DNA of 39,306 nucleotides, taken from Deltaproteobacteria bacterium. GTDB taxonomy: Bacteria > Acidobacteriota > Holophagae > Holophagales > Holophagaceae. Both the position numbers and the translations under genes were made by a program. The stretch is taken from assembly GCA_020048105.1 (NCBI GenBank), contig JAIFMW010000081.1, positions 1-39,306 on the forward strand, given 5' to 3'. Below are positions 16,351-25,781 of the stretch, piece after piece (position 1 is the stretch's first letter; the number at the start of each line of letters is the position of its first letter). A model generated the notes under the pieces. That model searched no databases, was not told the origin of the DNA, and was given only the letters and a program-made list of their open reading frames with translations.

Positions 16351-17376
16351 TCAGATTGTCCCGAGGCTCTTGCCTGCGCAGCGGAGATCGTTGCAGGCGC
16401 GGACGACTCGATCCGCCATGCTCTGTTCGGACTTCTTCATGTAGGTGCGCGGATCGTAGACCTTTTTGTTTCCGACTTCGGCATCGACCTTCAAGACTCC
16501 GTCGTAGTTCTTGAACATGTGGTCGGCGATGGCGCGGGTGAAGGCGTATTGGGTGTCGGTATCGATGTTCATCTTGATGACGCCGTAATCCAGGGTTTCG
16601 TGGATTTCTTCGAGGGTGGATCCGGAACCCCCGTGGAAGACCAAGAGAGAATGCTCGCCGCCGCAGGCAGCGGCAATGGCGGCCTGACCATCGCGCAGGA
16701 TGGCGGGCTTCAGCACCACGTTGCCGGGCTTGTAGACCCCATGCACGTTGCCGAAGGTCGCGGCCAACATATAGCGTCCCAGGGGCGCCAAAGCCTTGTG
16801 CACGGCGACCATGTCTTCGGGCGTGGTGTAGAGCTTTTCTTTGCCCAGGTGGCTGGTGTCGTGGCCATCTTCTTCGCCACCCACCACACCAATTTCGACT
16901 TCGAGAATAATTTCGCTGGCCGCGCAGCGCTTCAGCAATTCACTGGACTTGGCAATGTTCTCGGTCAAGGCCAATTCGCTGCCATCGAACATATGAGCGT
17001 TGTAGAGATTCGGCAGCCCAGCCGCCCGGCGCCGCTCGGTTTCCTGAATCAAAGGCAATACGAAGGTTTCAAGGTATTTGGGATGGCAATGATCCGTGTG
17101 CAACGCGACATTCACACCATACTGAGCGGCCATATAGCGAACGTAGTCAGCCAGGGCGATGCCGCCAGCCGCCATGCTCTTAACACCCAACCCCGACAGG
17201 AATTCTGCGCCACCCGTGGAAACCTGGATGATGCCATCGGCATTCGCCGTCTTGAGGCCCAGCAGCACGGCATTGGCGGTTTCGGTAGAGGTAACATTAA
17301 AAGCTGGATAGGCGTAGTGCTCCTGCTTGGCAACTTCGAGCATCTTGCGATATTGGCTTGGATTCACGACCGGCAT
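16351..17376 (-). CDS. fba: class II fructose-bisphosphate aldolase
   Basis: Zinc-dependent aldolase of glycolysis and gluconeogenesis: fructose 1,6-bisphosphate to glyceraldehyde 3-phosphate and dihydroxyacetone phosphate. The 341 residues match the long FbaA-type subgroup. Seen: YAYPAFNVTSTE near the N-terminus, ALHTDHCHPKYLE (catalytic Asp and zinc His), NAHMFDGS, EVEIGVVGGEEDG, TFGNVHGVY (zinc His), VFHGGSGS and KMNIDTDTQYAF (phosphate binding). A strong ribosome binding site (AGGAGG) precedes the ATG at 17376. It shares the terminator at 16304-16335 with the convergent WYL gene. Its upstream region of 130 bases contains palindromes but no clear promoter boxes. Confidence 0.95.
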   Translation of the reverse strand: MPVVNPSQYRKMLEVAKQEHYAYPAFNVTSTETANAVLLGLKTANADGIIQVSTGGAEFLSGLGVKSMAAGGIALADYVRYMAAQYGVNVALHTDHCHPKYLETFVLPLIQETERRRAAGLPNLYNAHMFDGSELALTENIAKSSELLKRCAASEIILEVEIGVVGGEEDGHDTSHLGKEKLYTTPEDMVAVHKALAPLGRYMLAATFGNVHGVYKPGNVVLKPAILRDGQAAIAAACGGEHSLLVFHGGSGSTLEEIHETLDYGVIKMNIDTDTQYAFTRAIADHMFKNYDGVLKVDAEVGNKKVYDPRTYMKKSEQSMADRVVRACNDLRCAGKSLGTI

Positions 17377-17400
17377 GGGAGCCTCCTGTAGGGCAGTGTT

Positions 17401-17425
17401 CCAGGCTATCGAGGCCTAGGCCTGG
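17401..17425. repeat. inverted repeats in the 5' region of fba
   Basis: CCAGGC (17401-17406) is the complement of GCCTGG (17420-17425), and the 12-base palindrome AGGCCTAGGCCT lies inside at 17412-17423. The block is about 25 bases upstream of the fba start codon and downstream of any plausible promoter. It could be an operator or leader hairpin; nothing in sequence identifies a regulator. Confidence 0.3.
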
Positions 17426-17506
17426 ATGCAAAATAAGATCTGCGTCGCGATCCCGAAGGCCTGACTTCCCTAGGTCGTGCCTGCGGCAAACGGAAGGGTG
17501 ATGCCT

Positions 17507-18316
17507 TTACAGGGCGCGCCAAAGGGGAAGGGCAACCAGCAGAGAAAGGACTACGGAAAAGAGCCCATAGGCCATGGCGACACCCAGCAATGCGCCCACC
17601 TTGAGAAGGGTCATCCACCTCCCGTCCCCATAAACCCTCCGAGCGGCCAGAAAGATGTAAATGAACATATAGCCAAAGCCCAGCAGGGACCCAATGCTCA
17701 TCAAGACTGGATTGTGCGTCTTGGAGACCAGCCAGCCCATCACCCCCTGCACGAGATCCGTGGCGCAAAAGGCATATAAAGCAAAAACGGCGTGCTCGCC
17801 AAAGTGGGATCGGCGCTTGTGCCAAAGGAGAAAGCAAAGCCCGATGGCGAGGGCCGTGGAAAGGTAGGTGATCTGAAGGCATTGGAACCCTTGGAATGCG
17901 CTATTGCGGCTGGCTAGATACGCCGCTTCCGTGAGCCCCGCCTGCTTAGCGCCCCAAGCAACCGCAGGCGCAAAGGGCATCGCGAAGGGGCCTGTGCCAG
18001 CGACCAGGTATTGCAGGGAAACCACAGAGTTCTTGGCGAGGAAAAGCGACGGCAGGGAGAAAATCAGGTACAAGCGCAAGGGGCGAATGAGCCCCGAACG
18101 TTTCCCCGTCAAGTAGGCCTCCGCCAGGGCTCCGGGCCGAGTAAACAGGAGCCTGAGGGTCTTCCCCAAATGGCCATCGAGGTGCGTTAATTCGTGGGCC
18201 GCTTCGTGGAGGAAGTGCTTGAAGCTCAGGTGGTGAGCCTCGAAGCGCTTTTCACCGCACTGAGAGCAGTACGGGCCAGCCAACGCCGATTCGCAATTTG
18301 CGCAGGTGCTTTCCAT
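17507..18316 (-). CDS. DUF3667-type membrane protein with zinc ribbon
   Basis: A 269-residue protein opening with a zinc-ribbon-like C-x2-C ... C-x2-CG motif (CANCESALAGPYCSQCGEKR). The pattern characteristic of DUF3667 follows: a FKHFLHEAAHELTHLDGHLGKTLRLLFTRPGALAEAYL segment (about residues 30-67), then GKRSGLIRPLRLYLIFSL. Four or five hydrophobic helices cover the rest. The ATG at 18316 is chosen because it directly precedes the zinc ribbon; the longer frame starts inside the divergent neighbour's region. The ribosome binding site is weak. Family function is unknown. It is divergent from the Ppx/GppA gene. Confidence 0.75.
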   Translation of the reverse strand: MESTCANCESALAGPYCSQCGEKRFEAHHLSFKHFLHEAAHELTHLDGHLGKTLRLLFTRPGALAEAYLTGKRSGLIRPLRLYLIFSLPSLFLAKNSVVSLQYLVAGTGPFAMPFAPAVAWGAKQAGLTEAAYLASRNSAFQGFQCLQITYLSTALAIGLCFLLWHKRRSHFGEHAVFALYAFCATDLVQGVMGWLVSKTHNPVLMSIGSLLGFGYMFIYIFLAARRVYGDGRWMTLLKVGALLGVAMAYGLFSVVLSLLVALPLWRAL

Positions 18317-18419
18317 GGTTGGGGTCTCTGGAATAAGTATCCCACTCACGGCTTGAATCGTGCTGAGTTTCTGGGACGCCTCCCCAACTTCTGCCAGGAT
18401 GATGCTTGGGAAGCCTGCC

Positions 18420-19919
18420 ATGAAAATTGCCGCCATTGATGTTGGTTCCAACTCCATCCACTTGGTAGTGGTCGAAGCCGATTCCGTAGGGAATCAGCGG
18501 ATTCTGGCCCGGGAAAAAACCATGGTCCGGCTGGCTAAGGGCATCGCCAAAACCGGCGAGATTGCCCCCGATGCCTTTCAGGCTGGCCTTGAAACCCTGG
18601 CACTCATGGCGGAAATCACCCGCGGCTTCAAGTGCGACACCCTCATCGCCTGCGGCACGGCAGCTCTGCGGGAAGCTAGCAATGCCGGGAGGTTCATCGA
18701 AGAAGCCGCCCATCTCGGCATCCAGATCCGAGTCATTTCGGGTGAGGAAGAGGCTCGCCTCATTCATCTGGCCGTGAGTCACGCCATACCTTTTCCCGAC
18801 GAACCGGCGGTACTCGTAGATATCGGCGGCGGCAGCACGGAATTGACCTGGGTGCATGGAGAGCGGGTGCTCGCCAGCACCAGTCTTCCTTGGGGTCTGC
18901 AGCGGTTGGCTGACGCCATTCCCACTTCCAACCCACCCACGCCGGATGACATGGCCCGTTTGGGAAAGTTCATCAACAAAATCCTCAAAAAGGCAGGCAA
19001 AACCCTGCCCAGGGAACTGCCTTCAACAACCATCGTGCTGGGCACCTCGGGCACCCTGCTCGACCTAGCCAAGGGCACCGGGGAAGCCTCCGCCTTTTCC
19101 CGGGAACAACTGCTTCGCTTCGAACGCAAGCTCTGGCGTGCCACGGCCCAGGATCGGATCACCAACCTGCAGGTGGATCCCAAACGCGCCGAGGTGCTGC
19201 ATGTGGGCGCCTCGTGGGCCATGGGAATCCTGCGGTGGCTGGAAGCTAGCCAGGTTCGCTGCCTCCCCGTTGGCCTGCGCGAAGGCATGATCTGGGAAGC
19301 CCTGCGCCATGGCGGCGTGGCCCTGCCCGCCTTACCAGACCGGCGGCGGCAGTCCGTGGAAGCCCTAGCGGAACGCCTCGATCCCGACCCTGGCCATAGT
19401 CGCCATGTTCAGTCCTTGGCCGACCAGCTCTTTCTGGATCTTCGCCCCGCCTTCGAGCTGGGCGAAACCGAGCGGGAATTGTTGGGCTACGGCGCGAGGC
19501 TTCACGATATTGGCCTCAGCATCAGCGAGAAGGGCCACCAGAAACATGGCGCCTACCTGATTCAGAACGCCAGTCTGGGGGGATTCTGGCCCAAGGAATG
19601 TGAACTCATCAGCCAAATTGTGCGATTCCATCGCGGCAAGGCTCCGGACGTGCGCAAGCATGAGGCCTTTGGCCTTTTGGCGCCTTGGCATCGCCATGTG
19701 GTGGAGAAATTGGCCGCCATTCTAAGAGTGGCCGATGCCCTGGATCGCCGCCGACGACAGTCCGTGCGCGAGGTTCGGCTGGAAATCGAAGCGGAAGAGG
19801 CTCACCTGATCATTCACGGCTCGGGTGATCTTCGCTCCGAGCTTGAAGCCTTGCAGGAGAAGGGAAAGCTCCTCTTTCATCTCCTGGATCGCCCCGTCAA
19901 AATCTCCATCGTGCCGTAA
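18420..19919 (+). CDS. ppx: Ppx/GppA phosphatase with C-terminal HD-type domain
   Basis: Exopolyphosphatase or guanosine pentaphosphate phosphatase of 499 residues. The actin-like ATPase-fold motifs are present: IDVGSNSIHLVVVEAD at the N-terminus, ACGTAALREASN, ISGEEEARLIHLAV, VDIGGGSTELTW and VLGTSGTLLDLAKG. The C-terminal part (about residues 310-499) is the HD-type module with HSRHVQSLADQL, GARLHDIGLSI and VRFHRGKAPD. It hydrolyses terminal phosphate from polyphosphate or pppGpp; which substrate is preferred cannot be read from sequence. The ATG at 18420 begins the conserved first strand; the frame extends 20 codons further upstream. No ppk is seen in the window. Confidence 0.92.
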   Translation: MKIAAIDVGSNSIHLVVVEADSVGNQRILAREKTMVRLAKGIAKTGEIAPDAFQAGLETLALMAEITRGFKCDTLIACGTAALREASNAGRFIEEAAHLGIQIRVISGEEEARLIHLAVSHAIPFPDEPAVLVDIGGGSTELTWVHGERVLASTSLPWGLQRLADAIPTSNPPTPDDMARLGKFINKILKKAGKTLPRELPSTTIVLGTSGTLLDLAKGTGEASAFSREQLLRFERKLWRATAQDRITNLQVDPKRAEVLHVGASWAMGILRWLEASQVRCLPVGLREGMIWEALRHGGVALPALPDRRRQSVEALAERLDPDPGHSRHVQSLADQLFLDLRPAFELGETERELLGYGARLHDIGLSISEKGHQKHGAYLIQNASLGGFWPKECELISQIVRFHRGKAPDVRKHEAFGLLAPWHRHVVEKLAAILRVADALDRRRRQSVREVRLEIEAEEAHLIIHGSGDLRSELEALQEKGKLLFHLLDRPVKISIVP

Positions 19920-20008
19920 GGAAAAGGCCTGCGCTGCGATTCGTTTGAATTTCAGAGAAGCATTACGCCTACCCTAAGAGAGCAGGAACAGCGCCCCTTG
20001 GAGCCCTT

Positions 20009-21379
20009 GTGGAACATAGTCCAGCTTTTCGTTTTCGCCGATTTCTCAATTGGTTCCCCCTGGGGCTGACCTACGCGACCCTTTACATGGGCCGCTACAA
20101 CTTCAATGTTGTGAAGAACGATATTGGCGCGTGGTACCACTTGGACAAGGCTGATATGGGGCTCATCGCCACCGCGGGCTTCTGGACTTACGGCCTTTCT
20201 GTGGCACTGAACGGCCCCTTGGCAGATCGTTTTGGGGGCAGAAAGGCCATTCTTATTGGTGCTGCCGGCGGGGCCCTCATCAACCTGTTGATCGGTTTGA
20301 TGTTTCTCAATGGCCACACCACCAACCTGTTGGTCTCCATGAGCGTGCTCTGGAGCGCCAACATGTACTTCCAGAGTTTCGGTGCCCTCAGCGTCGTCAA
20401 GGTAAACAGCACCTGGTTCCATGTGCGCGAACGGGGCGTATTCGGCGGAATTTTCGGGATCATGATTTCATCGGGGTATTTTTTGGCCACCACCATTGGC
20501 GCGTGGATCCTCTCGCGCTACCACTGGACGATGATCTGGATCGTTCCCGCCGTGGCCATGTCGATCATGTTCCTGGTGGACTACCTGCTGGTGCGCAACC
20601 GCCCCAGTCATGCGGGCCTTCAAGATTTCGACACGGGCGATGGCAGCAACGCGCACCACGCGGAAGACGCACCCCTGCCCTGGGGTGACCTCATGCGAAA
20701 GGTCTTCCACAATCCGGTAGTGGTGGCCCTCATCTTCGCGGAATTCTGCACCGGCTTCGTCCGCCAGGGGGTGATGCTGTATTTCACGGAATACCTGAGT
20801 GAGGTGTACGGGGTCACCAAGATATTTCCCAAAATCAATATCCTGGGTTGGGAGCCCGCACTTTTCTGGGCCACAGGAATTGCCTTCATGCTGGGAGGAA
20901 TCCTGGGTGGCGTTTTGTGTGGCTGGATGAGCGATAAGCTCTTCGAGAGCCGTCGCCCCCCCGTGGCCTTTCTGTTCTACCTTGTGCAAGTGGTGATGCT
21001 GGTGCTGCTGGGCTTCTCCTTCGGCAAAGGCACCTTTGCTGGTCAGGTCTGGGCCATTATCCTGCTGGGTCTGACCGCGATGTTCATCTTTGGCGTTCAT
21101 GGCATGCTGAGCGGCACCGCGAGCATGGATTTTGGCGGGCGCAAAGCTGCGGCCACCGTGACCGGCGCCCTCGATGGCATCCAGTACGTGGGTAGTGGCC
21201 TCACCGGCTTTGGCTTGGGATGGGTACTGAAAACCTACGGCTGGGATGGCGTGGCCACCCACGGTCACGCTCCCGCCCATGCCTGGGTCTGGGTGGGCTG
21301 CATCATCCCCTTCAGCTTCATCGGCGCCTACATCATGACCCGCATCTGGAAGGCCAAAGCGGGACAGAGCAGCCACTGA
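20009..21379 (+). CDS. OPA-family MFS transporter (GlpT/UhpT-like)
   Basis: A 456-residue inner-membrane protein with twelve expected helices of the organophosphate:phosphate antiporter branch of the major facilitator superfamily. Seen: YATLYMGRYNFNVVKNDI in helix 1, GFWTYGLSVALNGPLADRFGG between helices 2 and 3, and the FHVRERGVFGGIFGIMISSG region near helix 5. Members exchange glycerol 3-phosphate, hexose phosphates or phosphoglycerates for phosphate, or act as sensors. The start is a GTG at 20009 with GGAG five bases upstream. No glycerol phosphate enzymes are adjacent, so the substrate is open. Confidence 0.88.
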   Translation: MEHSPAFRFRRFLNWFPLGLTYATLYMGRYNFNVVKNDIGAWYHLDKADMGLIATAGFWTYGLSVALNGPLADRFGGRKAILIGAAGGALINLLIGLMFLNGHTTNLLVSMSVLWSANMYFQSFGALSVVKVNSTWFHVRERGVFGGIFGIMISSGYFLATTIGAWILSRYHWTMIWIVPAVAMSIMFLVDYLLVRNRPSHAGLQDFDTGDGSNAHHAEDAPLPWGDLMRKVFHNPVVVALIFAEFCTGFVRQGVMLYFTEYLSEVYGVTKIFPKINILGWEPALFWATGIAFMLGGILGGVLCGWMSDKLFESRRPPVAFLFYLVQVVMLVLLGFSFGKGTFAGQVWAIILLGLTAMFIFGVHGMLSGTASMDFGGRKAAATVTGALDGIQYVGSGLTGFGLGWVLKTYGWDGVATHGHAPAHAWVWVGCIIPFSFIGAYIMTRIWKAKAGQSSH

Positions 21380-21434
21380 ATCTGAAGTGGATAGGCGGGA
21401 ACGCTGTGGTTGGCAGCCCTATCGCACGGTCAAT

Positions 21435-21459
21435 AAACACTAACCGTTAGTCGGTGTTT
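21435..21459. terminator. possible weak terminator hairpin between convergent genes
   Basis: AAACAC (21435-21440) pairs with GTGTTT (21454-21459), and CTAAC/GTTAG forms an overlapping inner hairpin. It lies between the ends of the OPA transporter and ruvB. There is no clear T-run, so the call is tentative. Confidence 0.3.
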
Positions 21460-21467
21460 GTCGAAGG

Positions 21468-22496
21468 TCAGGAGAAGAGCGGGCCAGCGCTGGGTTTCAC
21501 ACCTAGGTAGTCGTAGGCCGCATCAGTGGCACGGCGGCCCTGGGGCGTGCGATCCAGAAAACCGATCTGCATAAGGTAGGGTTCCACTAGGTCTTCCAAA
21601 GCATCGCCTTCCACTTCGCCCAGCGCAGCGGCCAGAGTGCGAACGCCTACGGGGCCACCCTTGAACTTGCCGCAAAGGGCTTCCAGGTAGGCACGATCGA
21701 GCCCATCCAGGCCCAAATCGTCCACCTCATGCAGGTGCAGGCAGGCCTCGGCGATTTCGGGGGTGATGATCCCCTGCCCTTTCACTTCCGCATAATCGCG
21801 GCAACGACGCAGCAGGCGATTCACGATGCGCGGGGTGCCACGGCTGCGCCGCGCAATGGCTTCGGCACCCTCCTGTGCCATTTCGACACCCAGCACGTGA
21901 GCACTGCGATTGGCGATGATCCCGAGTTCAGCGCGAGTGTAGTATTCCAACCGGTGCACCATGCCGAAGCGATCGTGGAGCGGCTTGGTGATGAGCCCTG
22001 CGCGGGTAGTAGCACCCACCAAGGTAAAGGCTCGCAGATCCACCTTCAGGGTCTGGGCGCTGGGGCCTTGGCCGATCAGGATGTCGAGCTTGCGATCTTC
22101 CATGGCCGAATAAAGCATCTCTTCGATGGCCGGAGGCAACCGGTGGATCTCATCGATGAATAGAAATTCGCCCTCATCGAGATTCGTCAGGATCGCGGCC
22201 AAATCGCCCTTTTTCTCCAGCGCAGGCGCCTGAATCACCTTGCAGGGAGCCCCCATTTCGTTGGCCAGCACATGGGCCAGGGTGGTCTTGCCCAGGCCAG
22301 GCGGTCCAAACAACAGCACGTGATCCAGCACCTCACTGCGCTTCAAGGCGGCCTTAAGCGCAATTTCCAACCGAGCCTTGACCTTTTCCTGCCCGATGTA
22401 TTCCGTCAGACGTTGAGGGCGCAGCGAGTAATCAAAGGGTTCTTCCCGCTCGGCGGGGTCCAAATCGGGATTGCGTTGGAAGTCCATGGAATTCAT
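21468..22496 (-). CDS. ruvB: Holliday junction branch migration ATPase RuvB
   Basis: Motor subunit of the RuvAB branch migration complex in recombinational repair. The 342 residues carry the family hallmarks: [16 protein letters not shown], Walker A in [15 protein letters not shown], Walker B in [24 protein letters not shown], sensor 1 around [10 protein letters not shown], the LHDRFG arginine finger region, and the [13 protein letters not shown] sensor 2. The C-terminal winged helix includes [11 protein letters not shown]. The ATG at 22496 is used; another ATG three codons in (22487) is about as likely, as both have only GGGA-like ribosome binding sites. ruvA and ruvC are not in the window. 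Confidence 0.96.
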   Translation of the reverse strand: MNSMDFQRNPDLDPAEREEPFDYSLRPQRLTEYIGQEKVKARLEIALKAALKRSEVLDHVLLFGPPGLGKTTLAHVLANEMGAPCKVIQAPALEKKGDLAAILTNLDEGEFLFIDEIHRLPPAIEEMLYSAMEDRKLDILIGQGPSAQTLKVDLRAFTLVGATTRAGLITKPLHDRFGMVHRLEYYTRAELGIIANRSAHVLGVEMAQEGAEAIARRSRGTPRIVNRLLRRCRDYAEVKGQGIITPEIAEACLHLHEVDDLGLDGLDRAYLEALCGKFKGGPVGVRTLAAALGEVEGDALEDLVEPYLMQIGFLDRTPQGRRATDAAYDYLGVKPSAGPLFS

Positions 22497-22616
22497 TCCC
22501 GCACGAGGGCGGGCTTGTGTCCAGCCCTAGAGGCGCTACCTTGGTAAGCATCAGGAATCCCATGACCATTCCGCAGCTTCAAATCTGGATATCCACGCAT
22601 AACCAAGGGACTCACC

Positions 22617-24137
22617 GTGGCTGAGCGATATTCAATTTCCATTCGGGATCGCCATGGCTTCGAGCGCTCCATTCCCATCAACCGCACCGTAACTCTGGGG
22701 CGGCAAAACCAGTGCGAGATTGTGCTTTCCGATAGCATGGTTAGCCGCAATCACCTGCGCATCGAGGAAGTCGATGGCGAGTGGTGGGCCGAAGACCTGG
22801 GCAGCTCCCATGGCAGTTATTTCCGTGATGCCCGCTTGACCCGCCTTAAGTGGGAGCCCGGTACCACGGTGCGTTTGGCGGATGGCGCCTATTACCTGAC
22901 GCTGCGCTCCGAAGCCGCCCTGGCGCCCGAAGTCAATCTTCAGGCCATTCTCCAGACCGCTCACCTACTCACAGGGCAGGTGGAACTGGATGATCTGCTA
23001 GAGCAAACCCTGGAACGCCTACTGAGCCTTTCCAACACGGATCGCGGTTTCATCATGCTGCCTGAGTCCGGAGATCTAGTCGTCAAGGTGGCCCGCAACC
23101 TCAGCCCTCAATTGGAAAAGGACATTCACCTATCCATGTCCAGCGTTCGCCGGGTGTTCGAAAAGGGCGATCCCATCTGGATCCACAACGTCGCCTCCGA
23201 CGAAAAGCTGATGGCCCAGCAATCCATCATGGATCTCCAACTCAAGACCATTCTGTGTCTGCCCCTCATGGTTCAGGGTGACTGCATCGGCGTGGCCTAT
23301 CTTGATAGCCGCCGCATTGTGACTGAGCCCGTGGATCGCGCCACCTTCGAGGCCATCGTGTCGCTTTGCGCCATTGCCATCGAACGCACGCGCCTTTCCG
23401 AAGATAACCTGCGCAACCAAGTGCTGGCCACCGTGGGTCAGGTGGCCAGTTCCATCGTCCACGACTTCAAAAACGCCCTGTTCGTGATCGCTGGGCATGC
23501 CCAGTTGATGCAAAGTATTGTCCAGGACGAGAAATCCCAGCGCCACCTTACCCAAATACTCGGGGCCGTTGACCGCCTTTCTCAGCTTAGTGGCGATGTG
23601 CTCGACTATTCGAAGGTGCGCGAACCGAATCGAGAACCCGTGGATTTGCACGAGTACATCAAGGATCTGCTGGAGCCTCATCTCACCCGGGCCAGCGAGC
23701 TGGGCGCATCGCTCCGCTGCGAGGGTCCCGTGTGCAAAGCCAGCATCGATCGCTTTCGTTTCGCCCGGGTCATCGAGAATCTGCTGGCCAATAGCCTGGA
23801 TGCTCTAAATGGACGAGAGGATGGTGAAGTGATTGTCCACTGGGCTCCAGGTTCGAGCGATCTGCGAATCACCGTGCAAGACAATGGCAAGGGGATTCCT
23901 CGCAAAGTCCTGAAACGAATCTTCGAACCCTTTTATAGCCACGGAAAAATCAAGGGAACGGGTCTGGGCATGCCCACCGTCAAAAAAATCATCGAGGAGC
24001 ACGGCGGCTCCCTGGAGGTCCAGAGCGAGGAGGATCAAGGCACCTCGGTGATCATCTGGATACCCGATGGGGATAATCAGACAAAGAAAGAAGACACCAC
24101 AGGTCGTATTCGTATTCTGAATCAGGGCAATCAATGA
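22617..24137 (+). CDS. soluble FHA-GAF sensor histidine kinase
   Basis: A 506-residue cytoplasmic kinase with an unusual input. Residues about 20-95 are a forkhead-associated domain ([33 protein letters not shown]), which binds phosphothreonine peptides. Residues about 115-265 are a GAF domain ([35 protein letters not shown]). A HisKA-type helix pair follows with the phospho-acceptor His near 282 ([17 protein letters not shown]). The ATPase domain contains the N box ([12 protein letters not shown]), the G1 box (VQDNGKGIP), an F box (FEPFYSHG) and G2 (GTGLGM). No membrane segment or receiver domain is present. GTG start at 22617 after AAGGGA. Its stop overlaps the ispF start (ATGA). The partner regulator is not encoded nearby. 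Confidence 0.93.
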   Translation: MAERYSISIRDRHGFERSIPINRTVTLGRQNQCEIVLSDSMVSRNHLRIEEVDGEWWAEDLGSSHGSYFRDARLTRLKWEPGTTVRLADGAYYLTLRSEAALAPEVNLQAILQTAHLLTGQVELDDLLEQTLERLLSLSNTDRGFIMLPESGDLVVKVARNLSPQLEKDIHLSMSSVRRVFEKGDPIWIHNVASDEKLMAQQSIMDLQLKTILCLPLMVQGDCIGVAYLDSRRIVTEPVDRATFEAIVSLCAIAIERTRLSEDNLRNQVLATVGQVASSIVHDFKNALFVIAGHAQLMQSIVQDEKSQRHLTQILGAVDRLSQLSGDVLDYSKVREPNREPVDLHEYIKDLLEPHLTRASELGASLRCEGPVCKASIDRFRFARVIENLLANSLDALNGREDGEVIVHWAPGSSDLRITVQDNGKGIPRKVLKRIFEPFYSHGKIKGTGLGMPTVKKIIEEHGGSLEVQSEEDQGTSVIIWIPDGDNQTKKEDTTGRIRILNQGNQ

Positions 24138-24619
24138 TCCGCGTTGGGCAGGGTTTCGATGTTCATCGCTTTGCCCAACCCGAGGACGGGCGGCCGCTGA
24201 TCTTGATGGGCCTACCCATTCCCCACGACCGCAGCCTTCTCGGTCATAGCGATGCCGATGTCATGGTTCACGCCCTGATGGATGCCCTACTCGGCGCCGC
24301 TGGATTGGGAGATATTGGCCAGCATTTTCCAGATACGGACCCGAGTTACAAAGGTGCCGATTCCACCGTTCTTTTGGAGCGCGTTATGGTCAGCCTCCAG
24401 GAACGTGGCTGGCGAGTGGGCAATGCCGATGTGCTTCTGATCGGTGAACGCCCCAAGATCGGTCCTCACCGCGAAGCCATGCGGAAGCGCATCGCACCCT
24501 TGCTCGGGGTGGAAGTCGAGGCCCTAAACGTAAAGGCCACCACCACCGAAAAACTGGGCTTCACTGGGCGGGGCGAAGGTCTGGCCGCCCAGGCAGTGGT
24601 ACTACTCGAACGGGCTTGA
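24134..24619 (+). CDS. ispF: 2-C-methyl-D-erythritol 2,4-cyclodiphosphate synthase
   Basis: Fifth step of the MEP isoprenoid pathway: cyclises CDP-methylerythritol phosphate to MEcPP with release of CMP. The 161 residues match the family. Zinc ligands are read as Asp 9 and His 11 (GQGFDVHRF) and His 46 ([19 protein letters not shown]). FPDTDP and the C-terminal [17 protein letters not shown] block are also present. The ATG overlaps the kinase stop by four bases, so translation depends on the kinase message. Its last 18 bases overlap the end of the convergent amrS gene. ispD is not adjacent. Confidence 0.97.
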   Translation: MIRVGQGFDVHRFAQPEDGRPLILMGLPIPHDRSLLGHSDADVMVHALMDALLGAAGLGDIGQHFPDTDPSYKGADSTVLLERVMVSLQERGWRVGNADVLLIGERPKIGPHREAMRKRIAPLLGVEVEALNVKATTTEKLGFTGRGEGLAAQAVVLLERA

Positions 24620-25681
24620 AGGCCTAAGGTCTTGCGGCCCATTTGCTTCAAAGACACCGGCACACAGAGCGCCGCATCCATCGCACGTACCAGGGTTGTT
24701 CCAGTTCCATTCGGATAACGTGTAGCGATCCCGGCCGATCAGCAACTGCCCGCATTGGTGGCAGTAGGTATTGCTGCCTTCGGGGCAGCGAACATTGCCC
24801 AGGTAGACATGACGAAGACCATTCTTCTTCGCGATGCGCCGAGCAGACAAAAGGGTAGTCAAGGAAGTCGCCGGGGTCTCCAGCATCTTCCAATCAGGGT
24901 GAAACGCCGAGAAATGGAGGGGCACATCCGGCCCCAGGTTTTCCATGATCCATTGAGTAAGGCATTCCAATTCGTGAGCAGAGTCGTTTTCACCCGGAAG
25001 CAATAAGGTCGTGATTTCCAGCCAGGTTTTGGTCTCGTGGTGAATGTAGTTCAGTGTCTCCAACACGGGTTGCAAATGGCCCCCACAAAGACGTTGATAA
25101 AAGGATTCCGAAAAGCTTTTCAGATCGATGTTGGCGGCATCCATGTTCTTGTAGAACTCGGCACGAGGCTCGGCGCATTGGTAACCAGCCGACACGGCCA
25201 CGGTATGCAATCCGAAGGCTCGACAGGCCTTGGCGGTATCCACGGCGTACTCGTGGAAGACCACCGGATCGTTGTAGGTAAAGGCCACGCTGCGACAGTT
25301 GGTCCGTTGGGCAAGGAGGGCGATGGCGTCAGGATTGACGGTATCCGTGAGGGAATCCACCGCTCTGGAGCGGCTGATCTCCCAATTTTGGCAAAACTTA
25401 CACGCCAAATTGCAGCCTGCGGTACCGAAGGACAACACCTTTGTCCCCGGCAGAAAATGATGAAGAGGCTTTTTCTCAATGGGATCGATACCGAAACCCG
25501 TGGATCGACCATAGGAAAGCAGAACGATTTCCCCGCCGCGGTTGGCCCGAACAAAACAAAAGCCCCGCTGCCCTTCCCGCAGCCGGCAGGAGCGTGGACA
25601 GATGTCGCAGGCCACCCGATCGCCACCCACCCGATGCCAAAAGCGAGTAGGGTGACCTTCCAGGGTGCTCGGTGCATCCAT
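24602..25681 (-). CDS. amrS: AmmeMemoRadiSam system radical SAM enzyme
   Basis: A radical S-adenosylmethionine protein of 359 residues. The cluster-binding motif is in [15 protein letters not shown] (C-x3-C-x2-C). Upstream is a cysteine pair region ([19 protein letters not shown]) and downstream a C-terminal zinc-ribbon-like end (TYCHQCGQ ... [13 protein letters not shown]), both features of this family. The reaction and substrate are not established. The ATG at 25681 is preferred because GGAAG precedes it; longer starts at 25720 and 25783 lack a ribosome binding site and run into the divergent amrB. Together with amrB and amrA it forms the three-part AmmeMemoRadiSam set that recurs across bacteria and archaea. 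Confidence 0.9.
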   Translation of the reverse strand: MDAPSTLEGHPTRFWHRVGGDRVACDICPRSCRLREGQRGFCFVRANRGGEIVLLSYGRSTGFGIDPIEKKPLHHFLPGTKVLSFGTAGCNLACKFCQNWEISRSRAVDSLTDTVNPDAIALLAQRTNCRSVAFTYNDPVVFHEYAVDTAKACRAFGLHTVAVSAGYQCAEPRAEFYKNMDAANIDLKSFSESFYQRLCGGHLQPVLETLNYIHHETKTWLEITTLLLPGENDSAHELECLTQWIMENLGPDVPLHFSAFHPDWKMLETPATSLTTLLSARRIAKKNGLRHVYLGNVRCPEGSNTYCHQCGQLLIGRDRYTLSEWNWNNPGTCDGCGALCAGVFEANGPQDLRPSSPFE

Positions 25682-25781
25682 CTTGGGATCTTCCACTGAA
25701 GGCTCTCTGGCTATTGACATCGAAGTTGGCCACCCGACTTTTTGTGTGGAAGTGCTTGTTCGCTCGACCTCGGAGATAGCC

